This document shows positions 62,969-64,000 of a DNA stretch of 64,000 bases, piece after piece. The stretch's first letter is position 1. Every line of letters begins with the position of its first letter. The translations under genes and the position numbers were made by a program. This DNA is from Parafrigoribacterium_A soli (GTDB lineage Bacteria > Actinomycetota > Actinomycetes > Actinomycetales > Microbacteriaceae): the NCBI RefSeq assembly GCF_040227235.1, contig NZ_JBELNZ010000001.1, positions 186,001-250,000 of the forward strand, given 5' to 3'. Below the pieces are notes generated by a model that saw only the letters and a program-made list of their open reading frames with translations, searched no databases and had not been told where the DNA came from.

Positions 62969-64000
62969 TCAGTGCGCGAGGACGATGAGTCCGAGTTCGG
63001 CGACCGAGGCGAGCAGCGGATGCTTCGGTACCACTCGCACGTTGTAGCCGAAGCTGCCCGCGCGCTCCAGGGTGACGGTTCCGGCGAACTGCATCGCACC
63101 AGTGTGCTCGGAGCTCGCTGAACCCTCCACCGGCGCGAGGTCGGTGTACTTCGGTGCGAGGAGTTCGTCTCCCGCTCCGGTGCGACCGTGCGCGACCTGC
63201 ACCAGCACGTCCTCCGGGCTGAGCCCATCGAGGTTCACGTGCGCGCGCACCTGCAGGGTCTCCCCCACCTCGGGAGCGGAATCCACCCCGCCAGACTCGA
63301 CGTACGGCACAGACACTGACGGCCACGCCCTGGTCACGCGCGCCTTCCAGGCGGCGAGATCACGCGCTCCGGCGTAGGAATCGGCGGTGACGGCTCGAGC
63401 GGAATGCGCCGCCGGGCGATAGAGCCGCTCGACGTACTCGCGCACCATCCGATCGGCCGAGAGTGCGGGTGAGAGCGTCGACAGGGTGTGCCTGATCGAC
63501 TCGACCCAGCGGGTGGGCACGCGATCCTCGTCGCGATCGTAGAAGCGTGGCGCGATCTGGTGCTCGATGAGGTCGTATAGCGCCTCGGCCTCGAGCTTGT
63601 CGCGCTCGGCCGAGTCACCGGCGGAATCGGCGCTGGGGATCGCCCAGCCGTTCTCCTCGTCGTAGAACTCTGCCCACCATCCGTCGAGAATCGACAGGTT
63701 GAGCGAACCGTTGAGAGCCGCCTTCATGCCCGAGGTGCCGCAGGCCTCGAGCGGTCGAAGCGGGTTGTTGAGCCAGATGTCGGTGCCCGGGTAGAGCTGC
63801 TGTGCCATTGCAATGTCGTAGTTCGGCAGGAACACCATGCGACCGCGGATGTCGGGCTCCTGCGAGAACTCGACGAGCTGCTGGATGAGGCGCTTGCCCT
63901 CGTCGTCCGCGGGGTGCGACTTGCCCGCGATCACGATCTGCACCGGGTGCTCCTCCGAGAGCAGGATCGAGCGCAGCCGGTCGCGGTCGTGCAGCATGAG
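62969..64000 (-). CDS. glgP: Alpha-glucan phosphorylase, C-terminal part (truncated by window end)
   Basis: Only the last 344 codons are in the window; the N-terminus lies beyond it. The segments VIAGKSHPADDEGKRLIQQL, DIWLNNPLRPLEACGTSGMK (PLP Lys in GTSGMK) and LDGWWAEFYDEENGWAIPS are those of the actinobacterial/archaeal GlgP subgroup, which releases glucose-1-phosphate from glycogen or maltodextrin. The last ~110 residues form a beta-rich tail with DGLSPEDVLVQVAHGRTG, usual for this group. No frame break is seen. It is paired in the region with glgX. Confidence 0.93.
   Translation of the reverse strand, partial: LMLHDRDRLRSILLSEEHPVQIVIAGKSHPADDEGKRLIQQLVEFSQEPDIRGRMVFLPNYDIAMAQQLYPGTDIWLNNPLRPLEACGTSGMKAALNGSLNLSILDGWWAEFYDEENGWAIPSADSAGDSAERDKLEAEALYDLIEHQIAPRFYDRDEDRVPTRWVESIRHTLSTLSPALSADRMVREYVERLYRPAAHSARAVTADSYAGARDLAAWKARVTRAWPSVSVPYVESGGVDSAPEVGETLQVRAHVNLDGLSPEDVLVQVAHGRTGAGDELLAPKYTDLAPVEGSASSEHTGAMQFAGTVTLERAGSFGYNVRVVPKHPLLASVAELGLIVLAH

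Overview
The window is a high-GC chromosomal segment from an actinobacterium, most likely a member of the Microbacteriaceae. The inference rests on the gene families present: mycothiol-type DinB-fold proteins, F420-linked enzymes, DUF3097, DUF6412 beside YidC, and an LAxTG sortase substrate. It is supported by many leaderless promoters, in which a TAnnnT hexamer lies 6-8 nt before the start codon. No rRNA, tRNA, CRISPR array, transposase or phage gene was seen. No stretch longer than about 300 bases lacks a gene.

Layout. 1-7 kb: an F420-type nitroreductase-like gene, then the overlapping trehalose operon glgX/treX-treY-treZ. 7-14.8 kb: dinB, an M23 peptidase with a structured leader, DUF1697, a CPBP protease, YceI, a CDF metal exporter, a TIGR03086 protein, and the divergent lysE/lysG pair. 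14.8-18.8 kb: a visibly AT-richer three-gene island encoding a small Cys-containing secreted protein, an FtsX-type permease with a very large ectodomain, and an ABC ATPase; this is the best candidate for an undescribed system. 18.8-30.2 kb: aldo/keto reductase, YdeI, Dps, acyl-CoA ligase, DUF1345, the thyA-folA-DUF3097 operon, SRPBCC, GNAT, a methyltransferase, VOC, a luciferase-like enzyme and small proteins. 30.4-32.4 kb: a cell-surface pair made of an Ala/Thr/Pro-rich exported protein and a five-repeat chaplin-like protein ending in LAYTG. 32.6-45.2 kb: three MFS transporters, a YidC paralogue with DUF6412, a PLDc_N/ABC-2 operon, oxidoreductases, a hydrolase, a phosphoesterase and an NYN-LOTUS protein. 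45.2-55.9 kb: gatCAB, a DUF1023-type exported hydrolase, ligA, mnmA, a wHTH regulator with a strong palindromic operator and a PspB-like partner, and a cysteine desulfurase. 55.9-64 kb: a second glgX, a TetR regulator divergent from an F420-reductase-like gene and an SDR gene, ybaK, the divergent lrp-type/dadA pair, and the 3' part of a glucan phosphorylase that runs off the window.

Functional links. Both ends of the window deal with alpha-glucan: debranching and conversion to trehalose on the left, debranching and phosphorolysis on the right. thyA and folA form the thymidylate cycle. The cysteine desulfurase can supply sulfur to MnmA. Four intergenic sites of the form CCCCC-N4-6-GGGG precede dps, the SRPBCC gene, the cell-surface pair and the exported hydrolase, each followed by a -10-like hexamer; a fifth, weaker site lies before glgX. 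Together they suggest a small shared stress or surface regulon. Functions are called by reading motifs only; no database search was run.
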